From NCBI RefSeq assembly GCF_037893015.1, contig NC_133658.1:880470543-880534542 (forward strand): a stretch of DNA of 64,000 nucleotides, given 5' to 3'. Below are positions 11,220-22,781 of this stretch, one piece after another. Position 1 is the first letter of the stretch, and each line of letters starts with the position of its first letter. Origin of the DNA: Macrotis lagotis. Taxonomy: Eukaryota; Chordata; Mammalia; Peramelemorphia; Peramelidae. A program made the position numbers and the translations under genes. The notes beneath the pieces were generated by a model. It was not told where the DNA came from, made no database searches, and saw nothing but the letters and a program-made list of their open reading frames with translations.

Positions 11220-11430
11220 CCAACAAGTGGTCATCCAACTTCTCCTTGAAGACCTCTAGGGATGGAGAGCTCACTACCTTTCCACTTAGCCCATCCCACT
11301 TATGGATGACTCTAATTATTAGGATTTTTCCCTTGACATCTAATCTAAGTATACTTCTATGTAGAAATTCTCCATTACGCCTCGTTTTGCCCTCTAAAAC
11401 CAAGGCTGTTCCCAGTCCAATGATGTAAAC
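11220..11430. repeat. Ancient interspersed repeat
   Basis: aacttctccttgaagacctc...gagctcactacctttcc...ctctaattattaggattttt is a mammal-wide repeat motif. The family is not certain; a related piece lies at 55,680-55,800. Confidence 0.55.
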
Positions 11431-12960
11431 AACATGCAAGTAACTGAACATTTAAGAGATCAAGGGTGACTTGCATGGGACAGATTGCTGGGAAAGACTT
11501 CTTGCAGATGGTGGGATTTGATCTAAGTTGTGAAAGAATCCAGGAAACCCAGGAGGCAGAAATAAGGAATGAGAGACTTCCAGGCATGAGGGACAGCCAG
11601 GGAAAAAGGAGGAAATGGAGTGTTTTGTGAGAGGCCAATGTCACCAAGTCTTTAAGTAGTAAATGATCAGAGTATTGTGTAAGAAAACTGGACAGGCTGG
11701 AAGGGGCCAGGTTGAGAAGAATTTTAAATGTCAAACGAAAGATTTCATATTGAATCTGGAAGTGAAAGGAGTCATTTGGAATTTGTTGAGAAAGAGGTAG
11801 CATGGTCTGCCCTGCTTTTTTGGAGAATTGATTTGGCAGCTGAAGGGAGGATGCACTGGAGTGAGGAGAGGCTTGAACCATGGAAACCAGTAAGGAGGTT
11901 ATTGAAATGGAGGCAATAAAAGCTAGTACTTAAGTGGAGATAAGGGGAAGATAAAAAACACTGATAAAATTTGTGACTTGAGAAAGATGACACATGAGCT
12001 GGGGTGAATAAGAAAATGTTGATATCTTCAAAAATAATAGAGAAGTTTGGAAGAAAGAAAGGTTTGGGGGATATAGGAGTTCTGGACATGTTGAGCTTGA
12101 GATGGTTATGAAAGATTCAATCTGACAGAGTGACTAAACTCAGGAGAGTTCCAGGGCCCAATATAAAGATGTGGAAATAATATGCATTATAGCAATAAAA
12201 TGATAATTGAATGAATTCATAAGATCACCAAGCAAGAGAGTATGGAAGAAGATAAGAGGACCCAGGGCAGAACATTGGGAGATACCCAGAGGTAGTAGGC
12301 AACATTTGGATGAAGAACCAGAAAAGAAGACTGAGGAGGGGTCAGATAGATAGGAGGAGAACCAGGGAGGAGAGAAGTGAGAAGGTGATTGACAGCACCA
12401 AAGGCTACAGAAAGGTCAAGGAAGATGAGGATTGAAAAGGTCACTGGATTTAGCAACTAAGAGATCATTAGGGACTTTGAGAGAACGGAGTCAGTGGAAT
12501 AATAAGGTCAGAAGTCAGATTGTCAGGGGTTAAGAAGAGAGTAAGATGGGAGAAAGTGGAAGGGAGAAAATGTCTACCTTTTGAGGACAGAAACAAAGGG
12601 TAGAAAAGCTATGGGATGTTAGCAGACATAAAAGGACCAAATGAGGATTTTTTTCAGGTTGGGAGAAACATGAGCAAGTCTGTAGGCAGTAAGGAAAGAG
12701 TCAGAGAAGGAGAGATTGAAAATAAGTGAAAAAGACAGAATGATAGAGGAAGTGATATATTGAAGGAGATAGGATGAAATGGAATTCCTTGAACAGATAC
12801 AGAGGTTAGCCTTGGTAAGGATAAGGCCACTTCATCATGGCAGACAGGAAAGAAATGGGATTACCAGTGTATGTAGAGGCGTTTACCTTGGCAAGAAGGG
12901 CCACCTCTACATGCTAGACATGGGTGAAAGAGGAGATAATGAATGGGGTAAGACATCTGA
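11431..12960 (-). mobile_element. L2/CR1-type LINE, long antisense copy
   Basis: Read on the minus strand it contains a degenerate reverse-transcriptase core (ILIFLDLSVAFGAVNHLL, near 12,430) and the C-terminal NNLLTGF...SSLSSLQ stretch near 11,900. The frame is broken in many places. The same element recurs at 23.3-25.9, 41.9-43.1 and 51.8-52.5 kb, each in the same orientation. Confidence 0.8.
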
Positions 12961-13299
12961 ATACTGTGAGGTGGGAAGTGAAGAAGACATTTTGGAAGAT
13001 CTTTCCTCCATTCAAAGGACTTTTCTAGTTAAATCAGGATGCTATGTTGCATTGGTGTGGGGTCCATGTGTATAAATGCATGTTGTCATTTCTGGTTGAC
13101 GTTCTCATCTCGTCTCCTATCTTCCAATTTGCTAGTACCTTTCCCTCTGAGGTTATCTTTCATCTACTCTCTTTCTCTCTTTGTCTCTTTCTGTCTGTCT
13201 GTCTCTGTCTTTTGTCTTTTCCTGTCTTTGTCTCTCCTAGCATTTACACTTGATATCTGACAGTCTGGTGGCAGGATGAGTCAGGTAATACAACTCTAG
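12961..13299. other. Unassigned, with a CT/TCTG-rich patch
   Basis: 13150-13235 is a TCTG/TCTT-rich simple patch. No gene. Confidence 0.5.
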
Positions 13300-13420
13300 T
13301 ATAAAATTTATCTAAGTTACTTCCTGCTTTAAAAAGTTCCAGTGGCTCCCTATGCCTCTAGAATTCAGTCTATACTTCTCTCTTTGGGATTTTAGTATTA
13401 GGATCTAATGGGATGATAAA
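13300..13420 (+). mobile_element. L2-type fragment
   Basis: ttcctgctttaaaaagttcc agtggctccc...agaattcagt is the conserved L2 late-ORF block. Confidence 0.6.
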
Positions 13421-13584
13421 CTTAAGCATTTTAAATGTCAATGCTATTATTGTTGCCTCGTTGGTAAAAAGAAAAGGGTGGCCTAGAGGGAATATTTAAA
13501 GACATTTTTAAGTCTGAGTCACAGGGAGAATGATGTTACCAAGAGTGAAGTCCAGAGGAATTGGTCAAAGATGATTTAGGTTTC

Positions 13585-13745
13585 AGCAGCTAGGTGGTGT
13601 TACAGTGGATAGAGCAACTGGCCTGAGACATTTAACTATTTTTGCCTCAGTTTCCTCATCTGTAAAATGAGTTGAGAAGGAAATAGCACACCACTCTAGT
13701 ATCTCTGCGGAAAAAAAAAACCCCTCCAAAACCAGGAAACTCCAA
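13585..13745 (+). repeat. MIR/Ther-like SINE, internally deleted
   Basis: agcagctaggtggtgttaca head joined directly to gcctcagtttcctcatctgt and the caccactctagtatctctgc tail; the middle of the unit is missing. Confidence 0.75.
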
Positions 13746-13774
13746 AATTGGATTTTTGCAGAGACAACAAAACA

Positions 13775-13960
13775 ATGCGGTACATCATGTAGTGGTTAGA
13801 TCACTGTACTAAAAGTCAGGAAAACCTGGATGAGATTTGTATCTATACTAACTGTATGGCTATAAGCCATTAAAACTCTGGGCCTCAATTTCATTATCTG
13901 TAAAATGAGGGTTAGATTAGATGGTTTCTGCCTCTGGCTCTGACCTTAGGTTTTTGCACA
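13775..13960 (+). repeat. Old MIR-like SINE
   Basis: gtggttagatcactgtac...tcatta tctgtaaaatgagggttaga...atggtttctgcctctggctc. Confidence 0.65.
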
Positions 13961-14189
13961 TCTGGAGAATATAGGAGGGATGAGAAATTTAAAAAGGGAA
14001 GCAGTTCTATGTAGAGGCTTAAGGGTAGGCTTAGAAGAGGACTTGGGTTAAAATTCTGACTTTGTCATTTGATCTTGAGCAAGTTACTTTCCACCTCTCT
14101 TGACTTGGAATTTTTCTTGATCAAATGAAGAGTTGTAACAATTCCAAAGGACTCATGATGAAACATGCTATCCATCTCGAGGTAGAGAG

Positions 14190-14486
14190 TCTATTTTTTT
14201 TCTTCCATTCCTTTCCCTCCCTCCCTCCCTTTTTTCCTTCCTTCCTTCCTTTTTTGTCTTTCCTTTTCCCTTTCTTTTGTATTTAGTTCTTTCAACTTTC
14301 TCTCTGTTCCTTTTTCTTTTGTCTTTCTTACTTCTTGTCTTCTTTCATCTAGTCTTTCTTGCTTTTATCATCTTTTACTCCCTCCCTCTCTCCCCTTTCT
14401 TTCTTTTTCCCCTTCCTCTTTCATCTTTCCCTCTCTCCTTTCTTTCTTTCCTTCCTTTCTTGCCCCCTCCCCTCCCTTCTTTCCTG
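14190..14486 (+). repeat. Polypyrimidine (CCTT/CTTT) tract
   Basis: About 300 nt of almost pure C+T on the plus strand; it creates spurious Ser/Phe/Leu/Pro-rich frames. Confidence 0.9.
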
Positions 14487-14520
14487 TGGCTAATGTGGGA
14501 TTTGTTTTGCAACATTTTAC

Positions 14521-14542
14521 ATATATATATATATATATATAT
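14521..14542. repeat. (AT)n microsatellite
   Basis: Eleven AT units. Confidence 0.95.
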
Positions 14543-14660
14543 TTGTAATTTTTGGAGGGGGGGCTTCTCAGTGGGGAGTAGAAGAGGAAGCAGGGAAGGA
14601 AGGAAAGAATTTGGAACTGAAAAGAAAATTGAATTAAAGAGAAAAGAATGAAAAACAAAG

Positions 14661-15430
14661 GGGTTGGCTCGGATGACCCTTGAGGTCAAGTCTTCTAATT
14701 GTACATCTAGGATACTATGATTCTGTGATCAGGTTTCTACACTTAATCCACTCTTTTGTAACAGAGTTGACTATAGGAAGAAGTCCTCGGAACTCAAGAT
14801 AAGGTTTAGAGGCCAACACCAAGATTGAGATTTGTCCTTTCCCTTCAAACATGGCCCTGGGAGCTGTTTCTGAACCTCCCCTCTTCCTCTGGGGGGGGGG
14901 GCGGTGACATCTGCCTGTGATTGCCATTGTTCCAGCTGGTCTCTGTCCTTGGGGTGACCTATACATTCCTTCCTAACTCAAAAAGAACATCTAGACTGTT
15001 TATTTCTCCCATGACCTTTTCCTACTTTCAAGTCTGATGAGCATGAGCATGACGAGGTGTGAGATTATTATTGCCCCTGGGAATTATTTACATTGGGTCT
15101 GCTGCTTGGGCAACCAACCACCTGTGCCTCTCTCTGGTGGAGAGAGTCCTGGCCCAGCCTGGTTGAGACTTGGAGGAGCTCTGTTGCTCATTTTTCCATT
15201 TCAAATCCTCTTCCCTCCTTCAATTCAGTTTAATGATTCCAGGCCTGGTTAGCCAGGCTGCAGTTACCCAAGACCCCAGGCTTCCTTCTTCCTCAGGACA
15301 AAGGAAAGGGCAACATATTTGAAATTCAGAGAATTCAAAGGAATGAGAAAGGACCTCAAGAGTCCAGAGGTCTAATCTCTTTGTTTTACAGATGAGAAGA
15401 GGGGATCCATAGTGGGCCCAGTCACCATCA
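14661..15430. other. Unassigned sequence
   Basis: Unique DNA with a G-run at about 14,891-14,901; no gene recognised. 15,340-15,420 has a weak MIR-like trace (ttttacagatgagaaga). Confidence 0.4.
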
Positions 15431-15432
15431 CA

Positions 15433-15680
15433 CCACATCAGTGGTGCCATAGTGGATAAAGTGCCTGACCTGGAGTTAGGAAGACTTAAGTTCAAATCTG
15501 GACTCTGACACTTCCTAGCTGTGGTACCCTAGGCAAGTCACATCACCCTGTTTGTCTCAGTTTCCTAATCTGTCAAATGATCTAGATAAGAAAATGACAA
15601 ACCACTCCAGGATCTTTGCCAAGAAAATCCTAAATGGAGTCATGAAGAATCAGACATGACTGAAATGATTCACATCACCA
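15433..15680 (+). repeat. MIR/Ther-like SINE
   Basis: Box aagttcaaatctgg, core, ctcagtttcctaatctgtc, accactccaggatctttgcc and catgaagaatcagacatgac are all present in order. Confidence 0.85.
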
Positions 15681-15728
15681 CTACCAACAACATTAAAAAC
15701 CACCATCACCTCCAAGATTGCACAGGCA

Positions 15729-15874
15729 AGAGGCAGCTAGGTGGTGTAGTGGATAGAGCACTGGCCCTGGAGTTAAGAGGACCAGAGTTCAAATCCGGTC
15801 CCAGACATATGATTAACTGTATGATCTTGGACAAGTCACTTAATCCCATTGCCTTGCACACACACACACACAAA
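15729..15874 (+). repeat. CORE-SINE with (CA)n tail
   Basis: Flanked by an imperfect 14-bp duplication, agattgca(c/t)aggca (15715-15728 and 15875-15888). The A tail has become a (CA)n run. Confidence 0.93.
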
Positions 15875-15888
15875 AGATTGCATAGGCA

Positions 15889-16714
15889 GGATCACAGCAT
15901 CAAAGGTGGGCTTTAAACCTAGCTCTTTGGACACTAGAGCTGTACCATAAGATGACCTGGACTCCAAATTTAGCTCAACTACTTAATTACCTTGAGCAAA
16001 TCACTGAATTTTCTTGTTTCAGTGTTCTCATTATATTAAGTAAAGAGATGGGACTTGATGAGCTTTCCACTTCTGTCTTCTGGGCTTTTTGACCTGTTAT
16101 ACAGCTCCTAATTTTAGTGGTCAGGGAGGTGGAAGGTAGAAGGGAACAATACAGGTAGAGAAAAGAATGTTGAATTTAGAGATGAGAATTTGGGTCTGAA
16201 ATCTGGCTCTGTACTTTACTACTTTTGAGAAGAACAGAAAAGCTGACAACTGGATACAAAAAAAAAATCACTAGCATAAAATTGGAGTGTCTTAGAAAGA
16301 AAGAAGTTCTGAAAAAGATCAGGGGGTCTGAGTGAATACCAAGTTCAACAGAATTAGCAATGTGGTAGCTAAAAAGCTAAGGTGATCTTGACCTGCATTA
16401 GGAAGGGAGACTGTCCTCAGTTTTCAAGCACAGGCAGAAAAACTTGTTGGCATGTTACAGCAAAGATTCCGTTTGCTTATTGGTTGGAACTAGATGTCCT
16501 TGGGGTCACGGGCCAGATCTCCTTATACTGTATATCTATAGGAACCATGATAACATCATCAATACTGAATGTTCCTGAAGCTTTCCTAGCTGCTCCAAAT
16601 GGCTGCCTCATCACAATGAGCATTAATTATTGGGAAAAGGGAATTCTGGTGAAAAAGCTTGCTGGGCAATAAATGACTGGTTGTTTCTAGATTTCATGCC
16701 CCTTTTGAAGATCA
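15889..16714. other. Unassigned sequence
   Basis: 15,900-16,100 includes a weak plus MIR-like trace. The rest is unique with no gene recognised. Confidence 0.4.
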
Positions 16715-16787
16715 TAGGTTCCCTGAGGGCAGGGTCTATTTTGCCTTTGAACTTGAATCCCAATGCTTGGCAGGGCAGGGAACTAGC
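16715..16787 (+). mobile_element. L2-type 3' tail fragment
   Basis: aggttccctgagggcagggtctattttgcctttgaa...cccaatgcttggcagggc. Confidence 0.55.
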
Positions 16788-17030
16788 TGTTCACTCATTT
16801 CAATCTTTTCTGACTCTCTGTGACTTTGGGGTTTTCTTGGTTAAGATATTAGAATGATTTGTCATTTCCTTCTCCAGCTCATTTTGCTGATGAGGAAACT
16901 AAGGCAGGGTTAAGGGACTTGCCCAAGGTCACACAACTAGTTTCTGAGGCTGGATTTGAACCCAGGCTTTTTTCTGACTTCAGGCCCAGCATCCTATCCT
17001 ACTATGCCCAGAACCTGGTAGGTATTTAAC
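16788..17030 (-). repeat. MIR/Ther-like SINE
   Basis: Inverted copy: tctctgtgactttggggttt, tttgtcatttccttctccag, gatgaggaaactaaggcag, ggatttgaacccagg. Confidence 0.85.
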
Positions 17031-18439
17031 AAATGCTCACTGAGATCTGCCTAGGACTCTGAGAAGTTAGGTCATTAGCCTGAGACAGTTCAGAAGCAGG
17101 ATTTGAAGTCTTCCTGACTGGATTGGCTCTCTATCCACTTATAACTCTGCTTTCTTTTAATGACTAAAAAACACCAGTTGAATGCATGAACCAACTGTAG
17201 CGTACTCTAGTAGCCCCATGCAAAGTATAACTTAGAAATTTTTTAATCTGGGTCTGGTATCATACCCCAGAAGGAAAGGGGACCCGGAGCACTCTTGGAC
17301 AAATCTATGACCGGCCAAAGCAATCCCGATTTAGTTCTTAGGAGCCAACTGAGAACAGTGATCATCTCAAGGTTTCTTTTTCTTCCTGTGGCCTGAATAT
17401 TTTGCATGCTCTTGTGACACTTTCTCTAGAAGGTCTCTTTGCAATGGCCCTTTGGAACACACAGGTTACTGAGGTGTGGTTGGAGGGGCAGTGATACAAC
17501 CCCAGGTCTGGAAGGCACTCCAGGCCAGGAGTCAGTCTGGCCAGCCCCTGGCCCATGGTCAATCCCCATGTCTGCCAGGTGCAGGAAGTGGGGTATTGAT
17601 TTTCATCTGGTTTCCTTTGGGCCTTGGGGTGGTGGTGTGAGGGCTCCACGAGGGCAGAGGAAGGCTAGACATTTGTTGTTACAAGTACAGAATGGTAAAA
17701 GGGGATCTTTGTGTCTTGGAGAAACTTCAAATTGGATCTGAGAGAAGAGGAGGAGGAGAGCAGGAAACAGAGGGTCCAGGGAAGGAGTGCATCCTTTATT
17801 CACTTTTCAGTCTTGTTAACTAGGTGACTAAGTTCTGTTGTTTCTAAAGTGCTGAAGGACCAAAGTGCTTACAGTGCCCTTTACATTCAGGTGACTGGGA
17901 CAAGACACTGGCTACCCAGAATTAATTATAGCTTAGTTTTTAGGGAACACCTAGTATTATCAAAAAAAAGGGGGGAAAAAGAGACTTGAGTCTTAGAAGT
18001 CAACAACTATTTTATTCCACAGGAAGAAGACTCCAGTGTGAGAAATACATCTATGAGGGGGGTTTTAACAGGTTGGTGAGGATAGTGTTTACACAATGAC
18101 AAAACAGATATTGGGATTACTTTCAAGATCATTTTCTTATACATGTTATTGTAATGGGTCGTCGCAGCTGCTGTAGAGGCACAAATAATAAGGGAAAATG
18201 GAGACCCCCCCCACCCCAGGTCCCTCCTGTCCCCCTCTTTTTTCCCCCATAAAAGCTCTAAACATTCCTGTCAGGAAGTGACGCAATTATGGGGACCTGG
18301 ACTCTGCTCTTAAGTTTGTGATGGATAGGCAGGGCTAACATTTCCACTGAGAAAAGAAAGGCAACTGGTGTTAGGCAGCAACACTGGATGGCTAGAGCTA
18401 GGGATTTGGGGTGTTTCTGACTCCCTGGATGCTGCTATA
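17031..18439. other. 3' flank of VPS13D, unassigned
   Basis: Unique DNA without clear transposons after about 17,160. A 100-codon plus frame (17,439-17,741) has no recognised domain. Minus AATAAA hexamers near 17.80 and 18.01 kb could serve longer VPS13D transcripts. Confidence 0.45.
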
Positions 18440-18461
18440 AAAGGGGCAGGGTCCCTTCTGT

Positions 18462-18488
18462 TTTATTTGCTGTAGGTGGAAATTTATT
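18462..18488 (-). terminator. Candidate tandem poly(A) signals
   Basis: TTTATT on the plus strand at 18462-18467 and 18483-18488 gives two AATAAA hexamers 21 nt apart on the minus strand, about 2.7 kb after the VPS13D stop. Further AATAAA hexamers on the minus strand lie near 18010-18016 and 17795-17800 and may be alternative ends. No cleavage site can be proven from sequence. Confidence 0.45.
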
Positions 18489-20842
18489 TTCTAATTGTTT
18501 TAAGGTGAAAAAAAAACACCACAAACCAAGCCAATAAAAAAGAAAACTGGGTCTAGAATCAGAATCTATGTGTTAAGATAAAGGCCATGTGAAGGCCAGC
18601 ATAGATCACAGCCAAATCTTAGAAACTACAGTCCAAATACAAAATGGCGGCATTTTTTAGGACTAAAAAACTGTAACCATATGGAAACAAGATTCTGGTG
18701 AAAATGTATCATGTCTTCATCTATCGACTTTCACAGTTGTGGGAAGAGGCCTTGAAGCATCGCAAGCAGACAGATTCTAACCAGACACAAAGATGGGTTT
18801 CAAGTTTGCCTTGTCAAGGGCAGAGGCAGGGCTGGGGAAGGGACTTGCATCCCCAACCACTCACCCCACATAGCCTTGAGATCGATGCTGAACACAACTC
18901 TTTTCTAGCTCAGATTTCAAAGATGACTCTTGTGCAATGCTGAGGAGATTTTCAACTATTTAAAGAGTTGACTAAAATTAGAAAGGCGCTCTGGGTGGGG
19001 AGGTCATTTTGAACAGCAGCTTTTCAGAGTCCCTTCGGGCCCACCATTTGGCAGTGCAGAAACCTCTGTGGTCAAATGTGAGTGTATTTTGGCTGCTGCC
19101 TGAGGCCCAGGGTGGCTTTCTCTGGGAACGAAGTGCCTCTTCTACCCACAGACGAGTCACATGACTTCATTTTGGGAGGGCAAGAAGCCCTGATGGAGAA
19201 GGCAACCCACTCTGGGGGTGGTGGGGCCTCCCCTCATTTTAAAAGGGTCTGATCTGATTTAAAGGGATGTTTCAGGGATCATAAAGGGGCCTTTTTAAAG
19301 CAGAACCACCTAGAGGATGAATGAAAGATGAGAATCAGATATTCAGAGTTCTTGCTTAGCTAAGGTATGAGATCTCAAACAGGGGTCCCCAGCAATAAGG
19401 AAAGACTTCCACCTTGCCTCTTCAAAAGCTTTGGGCCTTGTTTCAAGCCCCCCCCCTTCAAGGGACAAAGGTGTGGAGTCCAATTGATCCCATGAAAGGA
19501 TTTTCTTCTGTCCATGTGTTTGTGCTGAAGAAAACAGTGTGAGAAATACATATGGGAGAGACCAGCTTCATTTGTGTCTTGGATGGGTCTGAGGCATGCC
19601 TCAAACACTAAAATCATCCACACATCCACTGGGTGAGGGTGGGAGGGTCTATTTCATATAACAAATGCTTAAAAATCAAATAGCTTCATTTAAAATACAA
19701 TGAACAAGTCAGTTCCGGTAGGAGGCTGGTTCAGAAGAGGTGTGTGTGTGGTGGGGTAGGGACAAAAGTTTCTTTCTGGGGACCAGTCTGTTATTGGGGG
19801 GGGGGGGTCAAGAATATGAGAATTCTTAGTCTGGACTCTATCCTGGGGTGGGATTGTCTATAGGGGCTCAATTTGGAGAGGAAAGAATCACTTCTGCATT
19901 GTTATTTCACAGAAGGAAGCTGAAAAAGCACCACAACAAAACACAATGTTTTTTATGGGTTACTTCCTTTTCTTAGCCTGTTTCTTTTGTTTACAAGCAA
20001 GCACCTTTTCTCTGTTTTTGCTGAGCTGGGATTCCAGTGTATGGATCTGTTCCAGTGTGCTTCCCTGCTGCTCTTCCTAGGGTGGGAGAGATGTGACTTG
20101 GGAGAAGGCTGCAATTAAATTCATTCTTAGTGTTATTTTCTGATGAAAGAAAAGTTTTAATGAGGCTTCTTCTCCCCAATCAACATGGTCTTAGCAAGTG
20201 ACCACTAATAACAAGCAGAGAAATACTCAAAAAAAGTAAGTTTGACTTATTTTTGGTAAGGGAACACAATTCAGTGCTTTCTTCCTTTTTTTTTTAAGAT
20301 TTGGCTGACTGGTTTAAAAAGACAAAATAGTTCAAAAACAGCTTGTGAAAATAGAATCACCTTTCAATTGGGGGGGGGGGCGCAAGAGATGCATGGAGAA
20401 ATTAGCTTTAGAAAGCCCCTCTCTTGACAAAAGGGGGCCTTGGTATAGACTGCATGAGACAGGACATCAGAGGGAAAACCTCTCATCCTGTCTTGTTTCC
20501 CCTTCTGAGAAGGAGCAGAGACTTACTTCTGGTTTGGAATGCTGAGCAGAATGCAAAGCTTTGGCCTGGGACTCCAGCCTGGGCAATCAGACTTCCAAAG
20601 CCTATTAGAGTTTTTTTTTTTTAATATATATTGGATCTCAGCGTGATCCATTTCTATGAATACTTTAATTTTCTTTTAAAAATAATACATAACATTCCTC
20701 AACTCTCAAGTATATCTTCTATACAGAGTGCCCTGTAGTAGATGCATAGAATTAGTGCAATAGATTTGATATAATTTTTAATTTCTTTACAGTAAACAAA
20801 CCTTTACACACACTATAGGTCCTGCTTGGAAACTTTCTTATA

Positions 20843-20874
20843 TATTTACAAACACATAGTTGTACATATATACA
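20843..20874 (-). promoter_or_regulatory. Two Pumilio-type sites in the 3' UTR
   Basis: On the minus strand TGTATATA (20867-20874) and TGTAAATA (20843-20850) both fit the Pumilio response element TGTANATA. They start 24 nt apart, about 330-360 nt after the stop codon. Such pairs in 3' UTRs are known binding sites for PUM1/PUM2 that lower mRNA stability; the function here is inferred. Confidence 0.45.
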
Positions 20875-21204
20875 TGTTAACAAAATACAGGGCCATCTAA
20901 AAGCTAAGTTCATCTCAGATGCATATTTTTGACATTAATCAACTAACACCTTTTTAAAAATTCTTTCCCCATAATCTTAAAAGTGCCCCCAAAATTGAAT
21001 ATGGTTTTTCATTTGTATTTTTCCCCTCAACAGAATTCACTTTCTCTTTTCCTCAAGAATAGCTCCCCCCACAGTTCTCTATTGATTTATTTGGCCAACA
21101 GAACAGGCCTCTTCAGCCCCCACAGCTCTGGGGCTGGTGTCTGGTGGCCACTCACTCGTTCTCTCAATCTCTTTCTTTCTTTCTCTCAGGAAGGAGGGGT
21201 TTCT

Positions 21205-21336
21205 TCAGGAGTCCAGCTCCAACTGCTCTTGATTCTCACTGAGTCTCAACATAAGTTGCTGCTCATAGTAAAGGCTTTTTGCATAGTTTATTTCTTGTGA
21301 TAATTTGACTGCAAGGACCTCTTCTTTCACGTGGAC
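21205..21336 (-). CDS. VPS13D: VPS13D-like, last coding exon (C-terminus and stop)
   Basis: This is the terminal coding part of a VPS13-family bridge-like lipid-transfer protein. Read on the minus strand, the acceptor is a pyrimidine stretch ending ctccag at 21337. The exon then encodes 43 residues starting VHVKEEVLAV, containing SLYYEQQLMLRL, and ending QLELDS before TGA (21207-21205). It joins in phase 0 to the ATG that ends the previous exon. The residues belong to the end of the C-terminal PH-like region. VPS13D acts at ER, mitochondrial and peroxisomal contact sites and is needed for mitochondrial form and mitophagy (family knowledge). I choose VPS13D because VPS13A and VPS13C, as I remember them, end differently. 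VPS13C is the main alternative. That it is a real VPS13 exon is near certain; the paralogue is about 80% sure. Confidence 0.9.
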   Translation of the reverse strand, partial: VHVKEEVLAVKLSQEINYAKSLYYEQQLMLRLSENQEQLELDS

Positions 21337-22180
21337 CTGGAGGTCAGAGAAGAGGAATAAAATGTGGCGTTTAGAATATGAAGTGGTATTAATGCCAAGG
21401 GAATGATGGGAGGGGGATGGAATGGGGCAGGGCAAACAGATAGCCCCAGATCTGGAGAATGCCATAATTTTCTTGAGGGGGTACAAATGGCCCAGACCAA
21501 ACTATACCTGGAGAAGTCAAGCCTAAACTGGTCCTGTGCAGTGAATGAAGAACAATTAGCAACAGAATATAAGGCCCAAGAGGGGTGTATTTCATTTTAG
21601 AGTGTGTTGACAAGGCCCTAGAATGTGCCCTGTACACAAGACACTTAATTAGTAAAAGTTGAATACATTTTGTCTATTCTTATTAGTGCCTGAGGCCAAT
21701 GGCATAATCATAGTGTTGTTTGCTAAACTGAGGTCACTGGCATAAAATATAGAAATGGAAATGTTCTTGCTCCTTTCCATTAATTTTGTGATTTAAAAAA
21801 AATCAGAATAATTTTTCAATATATCTTCCTCCCCCCTTACAGTGAAAGCCCAGATAGTGTGAATGTGGGACCATCATTCTGTTTTATCCTCAGAGAGCTA
21901 TGGGTCTAGAACCAATGATCATAACTTCTAATAGTGTAGATTTGAACATGTGGCATCACTTGGGGCTTTGTTATTTATACAAACTTGCTAAAATAACAAA
22001 GAAAAATTGAAGGTAAACCTAATTGGAAGCAGCCATCTCTGGTGAACCTGCATCATGTGTCCCCCCACACTACCCCAACCCAAGCTCCAAAGCAGCACAG
22101 CCCGCTTCCTCCCCTTTTTTCTCTGACCACATGACCACCCTAAGTACTCCCAGCAGCTCACTAACTGCCCCAATCCCTCA
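21337..22180 (-). other. Last VPS13D intron, unique part
   Basis: No repeat or gene recognised. The intron continues through a SINE (22,181-22,334) to the donor at 22,781. Confidence 0.6.
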
Positions 22181-22334
22181 GGCTATTTTTTTTTTTTTGG
22201 CAAGGCAAAGGGGTTAAGTGGCTTGCCCAAGGCCACACATCTAGGTAATTATTAAGTGTCTGAGGCCACATTTGAACTCAGGTCCTCCTGACTCCAGGGC
22301 TGGTGCTCTATCCACTGTACCACCTAGCCACCCC
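22181..22334 (-). repeat. CORE-SINE
   Basis: Inverted copy from poly(T)-ggcaaggcaaaggggttaag to gtaccacctagccacccc, within the last VPS13D intron and therefore in sense with the gene. Confidence 0.93.
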
Positions 22335-22781
22335 ATCTCAGTGAGGCTGAGTCCAGGGCACACTGTTTTTTGACTTTCCCAGAACAGTTCTTTAGGGGTA
22401 CAAAGGCCCACCCTTCTCAGGAGACACCAGCTGTGTGGCACCAGTCCTCTCAGCTGCCCTCTGGATGGCAGCCCCATGTTACAGACAATAAACCCACTGC
22501 TTGGTGCTGGCAGGATTCAGCACCAATGGCCACTTGTAACCAGCAGGGTATCCTGACACTGTGGCTGAATGCCAGGTCTGAGACCAGGGGGCATCTAGAT
22601 CACCTACAGGGCAGGGTGGGACTTCCTAGGCCATCTCCCCTGATCATGCCCTGAAGACATCCTGCTGTGAGAAGGAAATGAGGGCCTGGAGAGAAAGGTC
22701 AAGGAGGAGATTCTAACCCTGAGCTTGTTTCCTGATGTGGACTCCTTGGGGAAGAAGGCAGAGGAGCCAGGGGAGTCTCAC
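22335..22781 (-). other. Last VPS13D intron, 5' part
   Basis: Unique sequence up to the GTGAGA donor at 22,781-22,776. Confidence 0.55.

Larger units (their letters stand above)
14110..14660 (+). mobile_element. L1 3' end fragment with expanded CT tract
   Basis: Begins ttgatcaaatgaagagttgt, actcatgatgaaacatgcta, tccatctcgaggtagagag and ends ggaaagaatttggaactgaa...gaattaaag, the 3' UTR of the L1 seen elsewhere. The usual internal segment is replaced by a long pyrimidine tract. Confidence 0.65.
18440..21204 (-). other. VPS13D: Presumptive VPS13D 3' UTR
   Basis: The stretch directly downstream of the stop codon contains no recognisable SINE or LINE, unlike almost all other comparable stretches in the window. 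On the minus strand it carries Pumilio-type sites near 20.85 kb and ends at two AATAAA hexamers (18483-18488 and 18462-18467), giving a UTR of about 2.75 kb. Oligo-G/C runs lie at 19797-19807 and 20371-20381. The left limit is inferred from the hexamers only; the transcript could run on to further hexamers near 18.01 or 17.80 kb or stop earlier. Confidence 0.6.

Noticed and set aside
11375..11881. 168-codon minus-strand frame
   Set aside because: Lies within an antisense L2/CR1-type LINE remnant.
15750..15800. tRNA-like A and B boxes suggesting tRNA genes (also at most CORE-SINE heads)
   Set aside because: The sequence does not fold as a complete tRNA; it is the tRNA-derived head of a SINE.
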